The translations under genes and the position numbers were made by a program. Below the pieces are notes generated by a model. It saw only the letters and a program-made list of their open reading frames with translations, did no database searches and was not told the DNA's origin. Of a stretch of DNA of 64,000 bases, positions 1-8,497 are shown in pieces; position 1 is the first letter of the stretch; every line of letters starts with the position of its first letter. This stretch comes from Piscinibacter sp. (GTDB taxonomy: Bacteria; Pseudomonadota; Gammaproteobacteria; Burkholderiales; Burkholderiaceae_C): assembly GCA_016706565.1 (NCBI GenBank), contig JADJJI010000003.1, forward strand, positions 558,001 to 622,000. Direction: 5' to 3'.

Positions 1-361
1 TCTGCGCGCCAGGCGACGCGACGCGGTAGTGGCAACCGAGCGCCAGCTCCAGCCCGCCGCCCATGGCGACGCTGTGCACGGCGGCGACGATGGGCTTGCT
101 CGACGCTTCCAGTGCCACGATCACGCTGAGCAGGTTGGGCTCGGCGATGGCCTTGGGCGAGCCGAACTCGCGGATGTCGGCGCCGCCCGAGAAGGCCTTG
201 CCGGCGCCGGTGATCACGATGGCCTTGACGGCGGCGTCGGCCAGCGCCTTCTCCAGGCCGTTGACGATGCCCAGGCGGGTCTCGTAGCCCAGGCCGTTGA
301 CCGGCGGGTTGTCGAGCGTGATGACGGCGACGTCGCCGCGGGTCTGGTAGGTGGCGGTCAT
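1..361 (-). CDS. Enoyl-CoA hydratase/isomerase-type protein, N-terminal part (runs off window)
   Basis: Only the first ~120 codons are present; the gene continues beyond base 1. The protein begins MTATYQTRGDVAVITLDNPP, a typical crotonase-fold N-terminus. The oxyanion-hole segment (GAGKAFSGGADIREFG) and the second conserved block (VAMGGGLELALGCHYRVA) are both visible. The family hydrates trans-2-enoyl-CoA in beta-oxidation. The 'NPPVNGLG' opening is common in large fused hydratase/3-hydroxyacyl-CoA dehydrogenases, so the full gene may encode that bifunctional enzyme, but the part that would prove it is missing. A purine-rich GAGAGGA lies upstream of the ATG. A fatty-acid or branched-chain acid role fits the liv transporter and acyl-CoA ligase that follow on the same strand. 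Confidence 0.85.
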   Translation of the reverse strand, partial: MTATYQTRGDVAVITLDNPPVNGLGYETRLGIVNGLEKALADAAVKAIVITGAGKAFSGGADIREFGSPKAIAEPNLLSVIVALEASSKPIVAAVHSVAMGGGLELALGCHYRVASPGAQ

Positions 362-481
362 GCGGGGGTCCTCTCGATCGGGACGGTGGGGACGGAACGG
401 AAAGGGAGCAGAAAAGAACGGTCGTTCGATTCTAGGATGCCGGCGCTCGGCCGCCCTGTCGCTGCAGCGACAGCGTGCGGA

Positions 482-1183
482 TCAGACCTCCAGCCACTCC
501 TTGCGAATATAGGCGTTGCCGCGCAGCTCCGCCGGAGTGCCCTCGAAGACGATGCTGCCATGGCCCATCACGTAGCAGCGCTGCGAGATCTCCAGCGCGA
601 TGGTGAGCTTCTGCTCGACCAGCAGCACCGAGATGCCGCGGTTCTTCAGCTCCTTCAGGTACTCGGCGACCAGCTCCACGATCATCGGCGCCAGCCCTTC
701 GGTCGGCTCGTCGATCATGATCAGGTCGGGGTCGCCCATCAGCGTGCGGCACAGCGTGAGCATCTGCTGCTCGCCGCCCGACAGCACGCCGGCCTGCGTG
801 TGCTGCCGCTCCTTCAGGCGCGGGAACAGGCGGTACATGTCGTCGAAGCTCCAGCGCGGCTTGGCTGCGCCGCGCTTCTCGCCGAGCATCAGGTTCTGGT
901 GCACCGTGAGCTTGGGGAAGATGTCGCGGTTCTCCGGCACGTAGCCCAGCCCCAGGTGGGCGATCTCGAAGGGCTTGCGGCCGAGCACCTGCTGGTCGCG
1001 GAACTTCACCGAGCCGGTGCCGTCGACCAGGCCCATGATGGCCTTCACCGTGGTCGAGCGGCCCGAGCCGTTGCGCCCGAGCAGCGCGACGATCTCGCCG
1101 GGCTGCACGTTCATCTGCACGCCGTGCAGCACATGGCTCTTGCCGTAGTAGGCGTGCAGGTTCGCGACGTCGAGCAGGCTCAT
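482..1183 (-). CDS. livF: Branched-chain amino acid-type ABC transporter, ATP-binding protein LivF
   Basis: A 233-residue cytoplasmic ATPase of the LivF family, which with LivG powers uptake of branched-chain amino acids or related carboxylates. The signature LSGGEQQMLTLCRTL and Walker B LIMIDEPTEGLAP are intact. The Walker A loop reads GRNGSGRSTT: the normally invariant lysine is an arginine (CGC codon), so ATP binding or hydrolysis at this site may be altered; see findings. Its ATG overlaps the livG stop as ATGA, so it is the last gene of a tightly coupled livHMGF operon. The transported substrate cannot be read from sequence; nearby acyl-CoA genes make an aromatic or fatty acid substrate as likely as leucine. 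Confidence 0.93.
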   Translation of the reverse strand: MSLLDVANLHAYYGKSHVLHGVQMNVQPGEIVALLGRNGSGRSTTVKAIMGLVDGTGSVKFRDQQVLGRKPFEIAHLGLGYVPENRDIFPKLTVHQNLMLGEKRGAAKPRWSFDDMYRLFPRLKERQHTQAGVLSGGEQQMLTLCRTLMGDPDLIMIDEPTEGLAPMIVELVAEYLKELKNRGISVLLVEQKLTIALEISQRCYVMGHGSIVFEGTPAELRGNAYIRKEWLEV

Positions 1184-1956
1184 ACGTGGGCCCCCGACGC
1201 CTGCGCTTCGGCCAGCACCGAACCGAGGTAGGCCTCCTGCACGCGCGGGTTGGCGCGCACCGCCTCGGGCGTGTCGAACGCGATCACCTCGCCGTAGACC
1301 AGCACCGCGATGCGATCGGCCAGGCCGAACACCACACCCATGTCGTGCTCCACCGTCAGCAGCGTCTTGCCGACGGTGACCTCGCGGATCAATTGCACGA
1401 AGCGCGTCGTCTCGCTGCGGCTCATGCCGGCGGTGGGCTCGTCGAGCAGGATCACGTCGGCGCCGCCGGCGATGGTGATGCCGATCTCCAGCGCGCGCTG
1501 CTCGGCGTAGGTGAGGTTCATGGCCAGCACGTCACGCCGCTTGTCGAGCTTGATCATCTTCAGCACCTCGTCGGTGCGCTCGTTGGCGTCCTTCGCGTCG
1601 GCGAGGAAGCGCCAGAACGAATAGCGGTAGCCCTTCGACCACAACACCGCGCAGCGGATGTTCTCGAACACCGACAGCCGCGTGAACAGGTTGCTGACCT
1701 GGAAACTGCGGGCCAGGCCCATGCGGTTGATCTCGAACGGCTTGCGGCCGAGGATGGACTTGCCGTTGACGAGGATGTCGCCGGTGCTGGCGTGGAAGCG
1801 CCCGCTGATCAGGTTGAACAGCGTCGACTTGCCGGCGCCGTTCGGGCCGATGATGGCCACGCGCTCGCCCTGCTTCACCGACAGGCTGGCGCCGCGGATG
1901 ATCTCGGTCTTGCCGAAGCTCTTGCGCACGTCTTTCAACTCAACGGCGAAGCTCAC
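1180..1956 (-). CDS. livG: Branched-chain amino acid-type ABC transporter, ATP-binding protein LivG
   Basis: A 258-residue ATPase partner of LivF. The Walker A is canonical (GPNGAGKSTLFN), Walker B is VILLDEPTAGMS, and the signature region reads LTYAEQRALEIG, the degenerate form usual in LivG. I chose the GTG at 1956 because the protein then begins MSFAVELKDVRKSF and GTGA overlaps the livM stop by four bases; the longer open frame upstream is livM read in another frame. Because LivF has a substituted Walker A lysine, LivG carries the only fully canonical nucleotide-binding loop of the pair. Confidence 0.93.
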   Translation of the reverse strand: MSFAVELKDVRKSFGKTEIIRGASLSVKQGERVAIIGPNGAGKSTLFNLISGRFHASTGDILVNGKSILGRKPFEINRMGLARSFQVSNLFTRLSVFENIRCAVLWSKGYRYSFWRFLADAKDANERTDEVLKMIKLDKRRDVLAMNLTYAEQRALEIGITIAGGADVILLDEPTAGMSRSETTRFVQLIREVTVGKTLLTVEHDMGVVFGLADRIAVLVYGEVIAFDTPEAVRANPRVQEAYLGSVLAEAQASGAHV

Positions 1957-3245
1957 AGCGCTTCCCTCCGCTTGATTTCCTTCTCGATCTCGCCCTGCAC
2001 TTCGCCCCATTCGTGCGCGAAGCTGCGCCGCGCGAGCTCGAACATGCCGGCGCCCGTGGCCAGCACGAAGACCGCACCGAACCAGGTGTTGGCGCTGGCG
2101 GTGTTCAGCGGTGCACCGAGGAAGTTCATCACCGGGCCCAGCGCCGGGTTCAGCTGCACGTGGTAGACCATCTCGATCATCGCCGCCGCGCCGAGCAGCA
2201 GCGTGGCCCCGGCGCCGCCGAGCGCGAGGTAGGCGGTCCACAGCCGCCGCAGCTTGCCGAAGGCGGCCACGCGCAGGTTCATCATGATCAGGCTGGCCAC
2301 GCCGCCGGGCGCGTACATCACCATGAACAGGAAGATCAGGCCGAGGTAGAACAGCCAGGCCTTGGTCCACTCCGACAGCAGCACGATGCCGATGACCATC
2401 AGCACCGCACCGATGATCGGGCCGAAGAAGAAGGTCGCGCCGCCGAGGAAGACGAACAGCAGGTAGGCGCCCGAGCGAGACGCCCCCACGACCTCGGCGG
2501 TGACGATCTCGAAGTTCAGCGCCGCCAGGCCGCCGGAGATGCCGGCGAAGAAGCCCGCGATCATGAACGCGCGCCAGCGCACCTGCTGGGTGTCGTAGCC
2601 GATGAACTCGACGCGCTCCGGGTTGTCGCGCACGGCGTTGAGCATGCGGCCCATGGGCGTGCGCGTCAGCGCGAACATCGCTGCCGTGGCCACGAAGCAG
2701 TACAGCGCGATCAGGTAGTACACCTGCACCTGCGGGCCGAAGCTGATGCCCAGCACCGGCTTGCCGATCACGCGGTTGCTGGAGATGCCGCCTTCGCCGC
2801 CAAAGAACTCCGGCAGCATCAGCGACATCGACCAGACCAGTTCGCCCACGCCCAGCGTGATCATCGCGAAGGTGGTGCCCGACTTCTTGGTCGTCACGTA
2901 GCCGAGCAGCGCGGCGAACGCGAAGCCGGCCAGGCCGCCGACCAGCGGGATCAGGCCGACCGGGATGCCGAACTTGCCGGCGGCGGCGAAGTTCAGCGTG
3001 TGGATGGCCAGGAAGGAGCCCAGGCCCGTGTACACCGCATGGCCGAAGCTGAGCATGCCGCCCTGCCCCAGCAGCACGTTGTAGGACAGGCAGGCGATGA
3101 TGGCGATGCCGATCTGCGACAGCATGGTCAGGCCCAGGCTGCTGGTCCAGACCATCGGCGCGAGCACCAGCATCAGCGCGAACACGCCCCAGATCAGCCA
3201 GCGGCCGACGTTCCAGGGTTTGAATCGGTAGACGTTCGAGGCCAT
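1953..3245 (-). CDS. livM: Branched-chain amino acid-type ABC transporter permease LivM
   Basis: A 430-residue integral membrane permease that pairs with LivH to form the translocation path. About ten hydrophobic segments are visible, starting with WLIWGVFALMLVLAPMVW. The family-typical central region LLGQGGMLSFGHAVYTGLGSF is present, as is the cytoplasmic loop with RTPMGRMLNAVRDNPERVEF that contacts the ATPases. The start is the ATG at 3245 (MASNVYRF), 11 bases after the livH stop. An extra C-terminal stretch after ~residue 330 (two more hydrophobic segments and a charged tail ending EKEIKRREAL) makes it longer than many LivM proteins of ~330-350 residues. Confidence 0.92.
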   Translation of the reverse strand: MASNVYRFKPWNVGRWLIWGVFALMLVLAPMVWTSSLGLTMLSQIGIAIIACLSYNVLLGQGGMLSFGHAVYTGLGSFLAIHTLNFAAAGKFGIPVGLIPLVGGLAGFAFAALLGYVTTKKSGTTFAMITLGVGELVWSMSLMLPEFFGGEGGISSNRVIGKPVLGISFGPQVQVYYLIALYCFVATAAMFALTRTPMGRMLNAVRDNPERVEFIGYDTQQVRWRAFMIAGFFAGISGGLAALNFEIVTAEVVGASRSGAYLLFVFLGGATFFFGPIIGAVLMVIGIVLLSEWTKAWLFYLGLIFLFMVMYAPGGVASLIMMNLRVAAFGKLRRLWTAYLALGGAGATLLLGAAAMIEMVYHVQLNPALGPVMNFLGAPLNTASANTWFGAVFVLATGAGMFELARRSFAHEWGEVQGEIEKEIKRREAL

Positions 3246-3256
3246 CGGTTCGGGCT

Positions 3257-4285
3257 TCAGTCTTCGCGCGAGCCGAGCAGGCCGCGCGGGCGCAGGATCA
3301 GGATCAGCACCAGCAGCAGGTACGGCAGGATCGGCGCCGTCTGCGCCAGGGTGATCTTGGCCAGCGGGTAGATCGGGCTGTCGGGGCCGATGCTCCAGCC
3401 GATGCCGCGGCCGATGTCGATGAAGGACTTGTCCACCGTCAACGGCAGCGTCTGCAGCAGCCCGATGAGCAGCGAACCGACGAAGGCGCCGGGCAGCGAG
3501 CCCATGCCGCCGACCACGATCACAGCGAAGATGATCGGCCCGATGTTCGACATGTTGGGCTCGGTGACGAAGGTGATGCCGCCCGTCACGCCGGCCAGGC
3601 CCGCCATCGCGCAGCCGGCGCCGAACACCAGCATGAACACGCGCGGCACGTTGTGGCCGAGCGATTCGGCCATCTCCGGGTGCGTGAGTGCGGCCTGGAT
3701 CACCAGGCCGATGCGGGTACGCGTGAGCAGCAGCCACAGGCCGAGCAGCATGAACAGGGCCACGCCGGCCAGGAAGGCACGGTTCAGCGGGAAGCGCGAG
3801 CACTGCACCACCACGTCGGCCGCGCCCTTGCACATCGCCTCGGGCGCCACGCCGAGCACGAAGCGCATGGCCTCGGCCGACGACTGCACCAGCGTGAAGG
3901 CCGTGCCTTGCAGCGCCGGCGGCGGCGAGAACGGCACCGAGGTGCGGCCCCAGATCAGTTGCACCAGCTCGTACAGCACGTACGACAGGCCGAAGGTGAC
4001 CAGCAGTTCGGCGACATGGCCGAACTTGTGCACCTTGCGCAGCACCAGGCGCTCGAACAGCGCGCCGGCGCCGCCCACCAGCAGCGGCGCCAGCACCAGT
4101 GCGGCCCAGAAGCCGACCACGCCCGACAGCGTGTAGGCGAAGTAGGCACCGAGCATGTAGAAGCTCGCGTGCGCGAAGTTCAGCACGCCCATCATGCTGA
4201 AGATCAGCGTCAGGCCGGAGCTGAGCATGAACAGCAGCAGGCCGGAGCTGATGCCGTTGAGCAGGTTGATGAGGAACTGGTCCAA
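3257..4285 (-). CDS. livH: Branched-chain amino acid-type ABC transporter permease LivH
   Basis: A 342-residue permease of the LivH family with about eight membrane segments. The N-terminus MDQFLINLLNGISSGLLLFM and the segments GVLNFAHASFYMLGAY and GGMGSLPGAFVGSLLIGL are hallmark LivH motifs. A loop between ~residues 115 and 165 (including VAPEAMCKGAADVVVQCSRF, with two cysteines) is longer than in E. coli LivH and probably periplasmic. The gene follows the binding-protein gene after 78 bases that contain a strong hairpin (4319-4346), so it is probably transcribed by read-through at lower level than the binding protein. Confidence 0.92.
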   Translation of the reverse strand: MDQFLINLLNGISSGLLLFMLSSGLTLIFSMMGVLNFAHASFYMLGAYFAYTLSGVVGFWAALVLAPLLVGGAGALFERLVLRKVHKFGHVAELLVTFGLSYVLYELVQLIWGRTSVPFSPPPALQGTAFTLVQSSAEAMRFVLGVAPEAMCKGAADVVVQCSRFPLNRAFLAGVALFMLLGLWLLLTRTRIGLVIQAALTHPEMAESLGHNVPRVFMLVFGAGCAMAGLAGVTGGITFVTEPNMSNIGPIIFAVIVVGGMGSLPGAFVGSLLIGLLQTLPLTVDKSFIDIGRGIGWSIGPDSPIYPLAKITLAQTAPILPYLLLVLILILRPRGLLGSRED

Positions 4286-4318
4286 GGACGACCCGGAAAC
4301 GCTAGCCAGGAAAGAGAA

Positions 4319-4346
4319 GGCCCGCGGGAGGTGGCTCCGGCGGGCC
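4319..4346 (-). terminator. Intercistronic hairpin between binding-protein gene and livH
   Basis: The 28 bases form a near-perfect inverted repeat: GGCCCGC pairs with GCGGGCC, followed after one mismatch by GGAG pairing with CTCC around a GTGG loop. On the transcribed (minus) strand it is followed by the pyrimidine-rich TTCTCTTT. This looks like a partial terminator or an mRNA 3'-end stabiliser, the usual way to give more substrate-binding protein than permease. Function is inferred from position and fold only. Confidence 0.55.
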
Positions 4347-4363
4347 CGTGGGTGGTCAGGCGA

Positions 4364-5602
4364 TCAGGCGCCCGGACGCTTCATCTGGCACGAGGTCGGC
4401 GTGCTCGACACATAGGGCTCGAACACCTTGTTCTGCACCCAGGTGTAGCCGGTGCCTTCGGCGTTCCACTGCTTCTTCGGGTCGGTGATCTTCGACCAGG
4501 TGGCGATGTACAGCGGCTGCTGCAGCTGGTGGTCGGCCGCGCGCACGGTCACGTCGCCCGAGAAGCTCTTCACCGTCAGGCCTTCCATCGCCATGGCCAC
4601 CTTCACCGGGTCGGTGGACTTGGCCTTGGCGATGCCCGCGGCGAGCGTGGGCAGCACGTGCAGCGTGGACAGCAGCGACAGGTCGTCCTTGAACTTGGCG
4701 CTGAACTCCTGGGTCCACTTGGCCAGTTCGGGGATGTTCTGGTGGCCGATGTAGACGAACTTGATCTTGCCGTCCATCATCGGGCCGATCGCCGAGGGCG
4801 AGCCGTTGGCGCCGGCGTAGTAGGTGTAGAAGTTGGCGTCGAGGCCGGCATCCTTGGCGGCCTTGATGAGCAGCGACATGTCGGTGCCCCAGTTGCCGGT
4901 CACCACGCTGTCGGCGCCCGAGGCCTTGATCTTGGCGATGTAGGGCGCGAAGTCGCGCACCGAGCCGATCGGATGCAGGTCTTCGCCGACGATCTGCACG
5001 TCGGGCCGCTTGCGGGCCAGCGCCTCCTTGAAGAACTTGGCGACCTGATGGCCGTGCGCATAGTTCTGGCCGATGATGTAGACCTTCTTGACGTTCTTCT
5101 CGTCCTTCATGTACGTCGTCAGCGCTTCCATCTTCATGGACGTGTCGGCGTCGAAGCGGAAGTGCCAGAAGCTGCACTTGCTGTTGGTCAGGTCGGGGTC
5201 GACGGCGGCGTTGTTGAAGAAGACCACCTCCTTGCCGGGGTTGCGCTCGTTGTGCTTGTTGATGGCATCGATGATCGCGCCGGCCGCGCCCGAGCCGTTG
5301 CCCTGGGTCACGTAGCGGATGCCCTGGTCGATCGCGGCCTTGAGCACCGTCAGGCTTTCCTGCGGCGAGGCCTTGTTGTCGAACGAGACGACCTCGAACT
5401 TCACGCCCGCAGGGTTGTTGGCACTGACCTTCTCGGCGACGAACTGGAAGGTCTTCAGGCTGTTCTGGCCGATGTTGGCGAACGGGCCCGACAGCGGGTC
5501 GATCCAGGCGATCTTGACCGTCTCACCCTTCTGCGCCCAGGCGGCGCCCGTCAGCAGCATCGCACCGCACAGGGTGCCCAAGGCATGTTTCGTGAAGTTC
5601 AT
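4364..5602 (-). CDS. Periplasmic branched-chain amino acid-type ABC substrate-binding protein
   Basis: A 412-residue periplasmic protein of the Peripla_BP_6/LivK-like family. A signal peptide is evident (MNFTKHALGTLCGAMLLTG, cleavage near AWA/QK). The mature start VKIAWIDPLSGPFANIGQNS matches the family's ligand-binding N-terminus. At ~410 residues it is longer than E. coli LivJ/LivK (~370), as is usual in Burkholderiales paralogues that bind varied carboxylates. A GGAG ribosome site sits six bases before the ATG. It is the first gene of the liv operon and is separated from livH by a hairpin. Ligand unknown. Confidence 0.92.
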   Translation of the reverse strand: MNFTKHALGTLCGAMLLTGAAWAQKGETVKIAWIDPLSGPFANIGQNSLKTFQFVAEKVSANNPAGVKFEVVSFDNKASPQESLTVLKAAIDQGIRYVTQGNGSGAAGAIIDAINKHNERNPGKEVVFFNNAAVDPDLTNSKCSFWHFRFDADTSMKMEALTTYMKDEKNVKKVYIIGQNYAHGHQVAKFFKEALARKRPDVQIVGEDLHPIGSVRDFAPYIAKIKASGADSVVTGNWGTDMSLLIKAAKDAGLDANFYTYYAGANGSPSAIGPMMDGKIKFVYIGHQNIPELAKWTQEFSAKFKDDLSLLSTLHVLPTLAAGIAKAKSTDPVKVAMAMEGLTVKSFSGDVTVRAADHQLQQPLYIATWSKITDPKKQWNAEGTGYTWVQNKVFEPYVSSTPTSCQMKRPGA

Positions 5603-5735
5603 GTCGATCTCCGGAAGTCGTGAAGTCCTCTGCGGGACAAAGCCCCCGCACGGTAGCGGAACGCACCCGCGTTGGCCTTTAGGGACTACCCCGAACGCTT
5701 GTCACCGTCGGGACAAGGGTCTCGTGCCAGCGCGC

Positions 5736-7382
5736 TCACGCGCTGGGCAGTTGGTGGTCCTTGAACAGCTCGCGCAACTTGAGCTTCTGCATCTTGCCGG
5801 TGGCCGTGTGCGGGATCTCGGGCACGAAGACGACGTCATCGGGAATCTGCCACTTGGCGATCTTGCCGTCGAAGTACTGCAGCATCTGTTCGCGCGTGAG
5901 TTCCGCGCCGGCCTTCTTCACCACCACCAGCAGCGGGCGTTCGTCCCACTTCGGGTGGCGGCAGGCGATCGCCGCGGCCTCCAGCACCGCGGGGTGGCCC
6001 ATGGCGATGTTCTCCAGGTCGATCGAGCTGATCCATTCGCCGCCGGACTTGATGACGTCCTTGCTGCGGTCGGTGATCTGCATGAACGCGTCTTCGTCGA
6101 TCGCGGCCACGTCGCCGGTCGGGAACCACTCGCGGCCGTCGAGCTTGAGCAGCGGCGACTCGGAGCGCTGGAAGTAGCTCTGGATGACCCAGGGCCCGCG
6201 CACCACCAGGTTGCCCGAGGTCTTGCCGTCCCAGGGCAGCGCGGCGCCGTCGTCGTCGACGATCGCCATGTCGACGCCGAAGATGACCTTGCCCTGCTTC
6301 TCGAGGATGCGGCGCTGCGACTCCACGTCCAGCGCCACATGCTTGGCCTTCAGGCGCGACAGGGTGCCCAGAGGCGACATCTCCGTCATGCCCCAGGCGT
6401 GGATCACCTCGATGCCGAACTCGTCTTCGAGCGTGCGCATCATCGCCGGCGGGCAGGCTGAGCCGCCGATCACCGTGCGCTTGAGCGTGCTGAACTTGAG
6501 CTTGCCGGCCTGCGCGAAGTTGATCAGGCCCAGCCACACCGTGGGCACGCCGGCGCTGAAGGTCACCTTCTCGGACTCGAGCAGTTCGTAGAGGGACTTG
6601 CCGTCCAGGTGGGGCCCCGGGAACACCAGCTTGGCACCGATCATCGGCGCCGCGTACGGCGTTCCCCAGGCGTTGACGTGGAACATCGGCACCACGGGCA
6701 GGATGACGTCGCGGCCGCCCACGCCCATGCCGTCGGGCAGGGCCAGACCGTAGGTGTGCAGCATGGTGGAGCGATGGCTGTACACCGCGCCCTTCGGGTT
6801 GCCGGTGGTGCCCGAGGTGTAGCAGATGCTCGAGGCGGTGTTCTCGTCGAACTCGGGCCAGCGGTAGACGCCGTCCTCCGCGTCGATCAGGTCCTCGTAG
6901 CACAGCAGCCCGGCGATCGTGCTTTGCGCAGGCATGTGGCTGCGCCCGACCATGGCGACGAAGTGCTTGACCGTTGTCAGTTGAGGCGCGAGCTTCTCGA
7001 TCAGGGGCAGGAAGTTCAGGTCGAAACAGAGGATCTTGTCGGCCGCGTCGTTGGCGATCCAGGCGATCTGCTCGGGGAACAGGCGCGGATTGATGGTGTG
7101 GCACACCAGTTCCGAGCCCGAGGCGCCGTAGTAGATCTCGAAGTGGCGGTAGCCGTTCCAGGCCAACGTCGCCACGCGATCGCCGGCCTCGCAGCCCAGC
7201 CGCGCGAAGGCCTGGGCCAGCTTGCGGGCGCGCAGTTCGGCGTCCTTGTAGGTGTAGCGGTGGATGTCGCCTTCGACGCGCTTGGAAACGATCTCGATGT
7301 CGCCGGCATGCCGGGCGGCATGCACGAGCAGCGAGGAAATCATCAGCGGCATCTGCATCATCTGGCCCATCAGGCGTGCCAT
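5736..7382 (-). CDS. Fatty-acyl-CoA ligase (AMP-forming)
   Basis: A 548-residue acyl-adenylate-forming enzyme that would activate a carboxylic acid with ATP and CoA. The AMP-binding motif TSGTTGNPKGAVYSHRS is at ~residue 182, the A5 region reads HAWGMTEMSPLGT, the A8 hinge region reads WFPTGDVAAIDEDAFMQITDRSKD, and the C-terminal catalytic lysine region is TATGKMQKLKLREL. Overall it resembles medium/long-chain fatty acid and 3-methylmercaptopropionate CoA ligases. The start at 7382 (MARLMGQMMQMPLM) is chosen over one 14 codons upstream because homologues open this way. It is transcribed toward the liv operon and separated from the binding-protein gene by 133 bases, consistent with activation of an acid imported by that transporter. 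Confidence 0.9.
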   Translation of the reverse strand: MARLMGQMMQMPLMISSLLVHAARHAGDIEIVSKRVEGDIHRYTYKDAELRARKLAQAFARLGCEAGDRVATLAWNGYRHFEIYYGASGSELVCHTINPRLFPEQIAWIANDAADKILCFDLNFLPLIEKLAPQLTTVKHFVAMVGRSHMPAQSTIAGLLCYEDLIDAEDGVYRWPEFDENTASSICYTSGTTGNPKGAVYSHRSTMLHTYGLALPDGMGVGGRDVILPVVPMFHVNAWGTPYAAPMIGAKLVFPGPHLDGKSLYELLESEKVTFSAGVPTVWLGLINFAQAGKLKFSTLKRTVIGGSACPPAMMRTLEDEFGIEVIHAWGMTEMSPLGTLSRLKAKHVALDVESQRRILEKQGKVIFGVDMAIVDDDGAALPWDGKTSGNLVVRGPWVIQSYFQRSESPLLKLDGREWFPTGDVAAIDEDAFMQITDRSKDVIKSGGEWISSIDLENIAMGHPAVLEAAAIACRHPKWDERPLLVVVKKAGAELTREQMLQYFDGKIAKWQIPDDVVFVPEIPHTATGKMQKLKLRELFKDHQLPSA

Positions 7383-7582
7383 GGTCGAACTCCGTGTCGG
7401 TAGGTGATGAACGAGGCGCAGCAATGGCTTGCTGCAATGCAGCGATGATAGGAAGCGCGCCGGGGGGCATCGGCCTGCGGTTTACCCCTATCGCGCGGCA
7501 GGCACGGGCCCCTGGCTACACTGCCGGCCGCGACGGCGGAGTGTCAGTGCGTCAACTCCGCCGCGATAGACTTCGCGGCCAA

Positions 7583-8221
7583 ATGAAGATCCTTTTCGAC
7601 TTCCTGCCCATCTTCCTGTTCTTCGGCACCTTCAAGTTCGCCGAAGGCCGCAAGGAATGGGCGGCGCGTTTCGCGTCCGACAACCTCGGCTTCCTGGTCT
7701 CCGGCGGCGTGGTCGGCCCGGGCGAGGCGCCAGTGCTGCTGGCCACGCTGGTGGTGATCGTGGCCACGCTGGCGCAGGTGGCAGTCATCCTGGTGCGCGG
7801 CAAGAAGGTCGACACCATGCTGTGGGTCAGCCTGGCGCTGGTCACCGTGATGGGCGGCGCGACGATCTGGTTCCACAACGAGACCTTCATCAAGTGGAAG
7901 CCCAGCGTGCTGTACTGGGTGATGGGCCTGGCCTTCTGGCTCAGCCAGGTGATGTTCCGCAAGAACCTGCTGCGGGCGCTGATCGGCGAGCAGCTGACGC
8001 TGCCTCCGGGCGTGTGGCAGCGGCTGAATTTCGCCTGGATCGCCTTCTTCGCGTTCATGGGCCTGCTCAACCTGTATGTGGCGTACAGCTTCAGCACCGA
8101 CACCTGGGTGAACTTCAAGCTGTTCGGCGGCATCGGGCTGATGCTGGTCTTCACCATCGCGCAGGGCTTCTACATCAGCAAGCACGTCGAGCCCGAGGCG
8201 GGCGAGGCGCCGCACCCGTGA
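7583..8221 (+). CDS. yciB: Inner membrane-spanning protein YciB (septation protein A)
   Basis: A 212-residue integral membrane protein of the YciB/IspZ family, involved in cell-envelope maintenance and septation. The start MKILFDFLPIFLFFGTFK and the core FHNETFIKWKPSVLYWVMG, WLSQVMF and LIGEQLTLP are strong family signatures. Five to six hydrophobic segments are seen. It is somewhat longer than E. coli YciB (179 residues), mainly in the loop around residues 30-50 (ASDNLGFLVSGGVVGPGEAP). The 200 bases separating it from the divergent ligase gene should hold both promoters; I could not identify convincing boxes. Its stop overlaps the GTG of bolA. Confidence 0.93.
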   Translation: MKILFDFLPIFLFFGTFKFAEGRKEWAARFASDNLGFLVSGGVVGPGEAPVLLATLVVIVATLAQVAVILVRGKKVDTMLWVSLALVTVMGGATIWFHNETFIKWKPSVLYWVMGLAFWLSQVMFRKNLLRALIGEQLTLPPGVWQRLNFAWIAFFAFMGLLNLYVAYSFSTDTWVNFKLFGGIGLMLVFTIAQGFYISKHVEPEAGEAPHP

Positions 8222-8484
8222 GTGTTTCGGCGCAAGACATCGAAGCGGCTCTGCGCGCGGAACTGGCGCCCACGGCCGTCGAAGTGCGCGACGACAGCCA
8301 CCTGCATGCCGGCCACGCCGGCGCCCGCGAAGGCCGCCATTTCAGCGTGCGCGTCGCCAGCCCGCGCTTCAACGGTTTGTCACGTGTGGCCCGGCATCGC
8401 CTCGTTTATGATGCCCTGCGCAGCCTCATCCCCCAGGGCATCCACGCCCTGGCCATCGACGCCCGGGACTCGGGCGACAACTGA
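8218..8484 (+). CDS. bolA: BolA family protein
   Basis: An 88-residue BolA-like protein. BolA proteins partner monothiol glutaredoxins in iron-sulfur handling and some bind DNA. The conserved core DDSHLHAGHAGAREGRHFSV followed by SRVARHRLVYDAL is intact, with the histidines used for [2Fe-2S]-glutaredoxin binding. The start is a GTG that overlaps the yciB stop as GTGA, indicating translational coupling. The yciB-bolA-peptidylprolyl isomerase order is common in Burkholderiales, so the assignment is firm although the exact role is inferred. Confidence 0.9.
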   Translation: MSVSAQDIEAALRAELAPTAVEVRDDSHLHAGHAGAREGRHFSVRVASPRFNGLSRVARHRLVYDALRSLIPQGIHALAIDARDSGDN

Positions 8485-8497
8485 TCACCTCCCCGCC

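Noticed and set aside
3653-5623. Long open frame on the plus strand across livH and the binding-protein gene
   Set aside because: It is rich in H, R, Q, A and G and matches no family; it is antisense to clearly conserved liv genes and is a GC-rich codon artefact.
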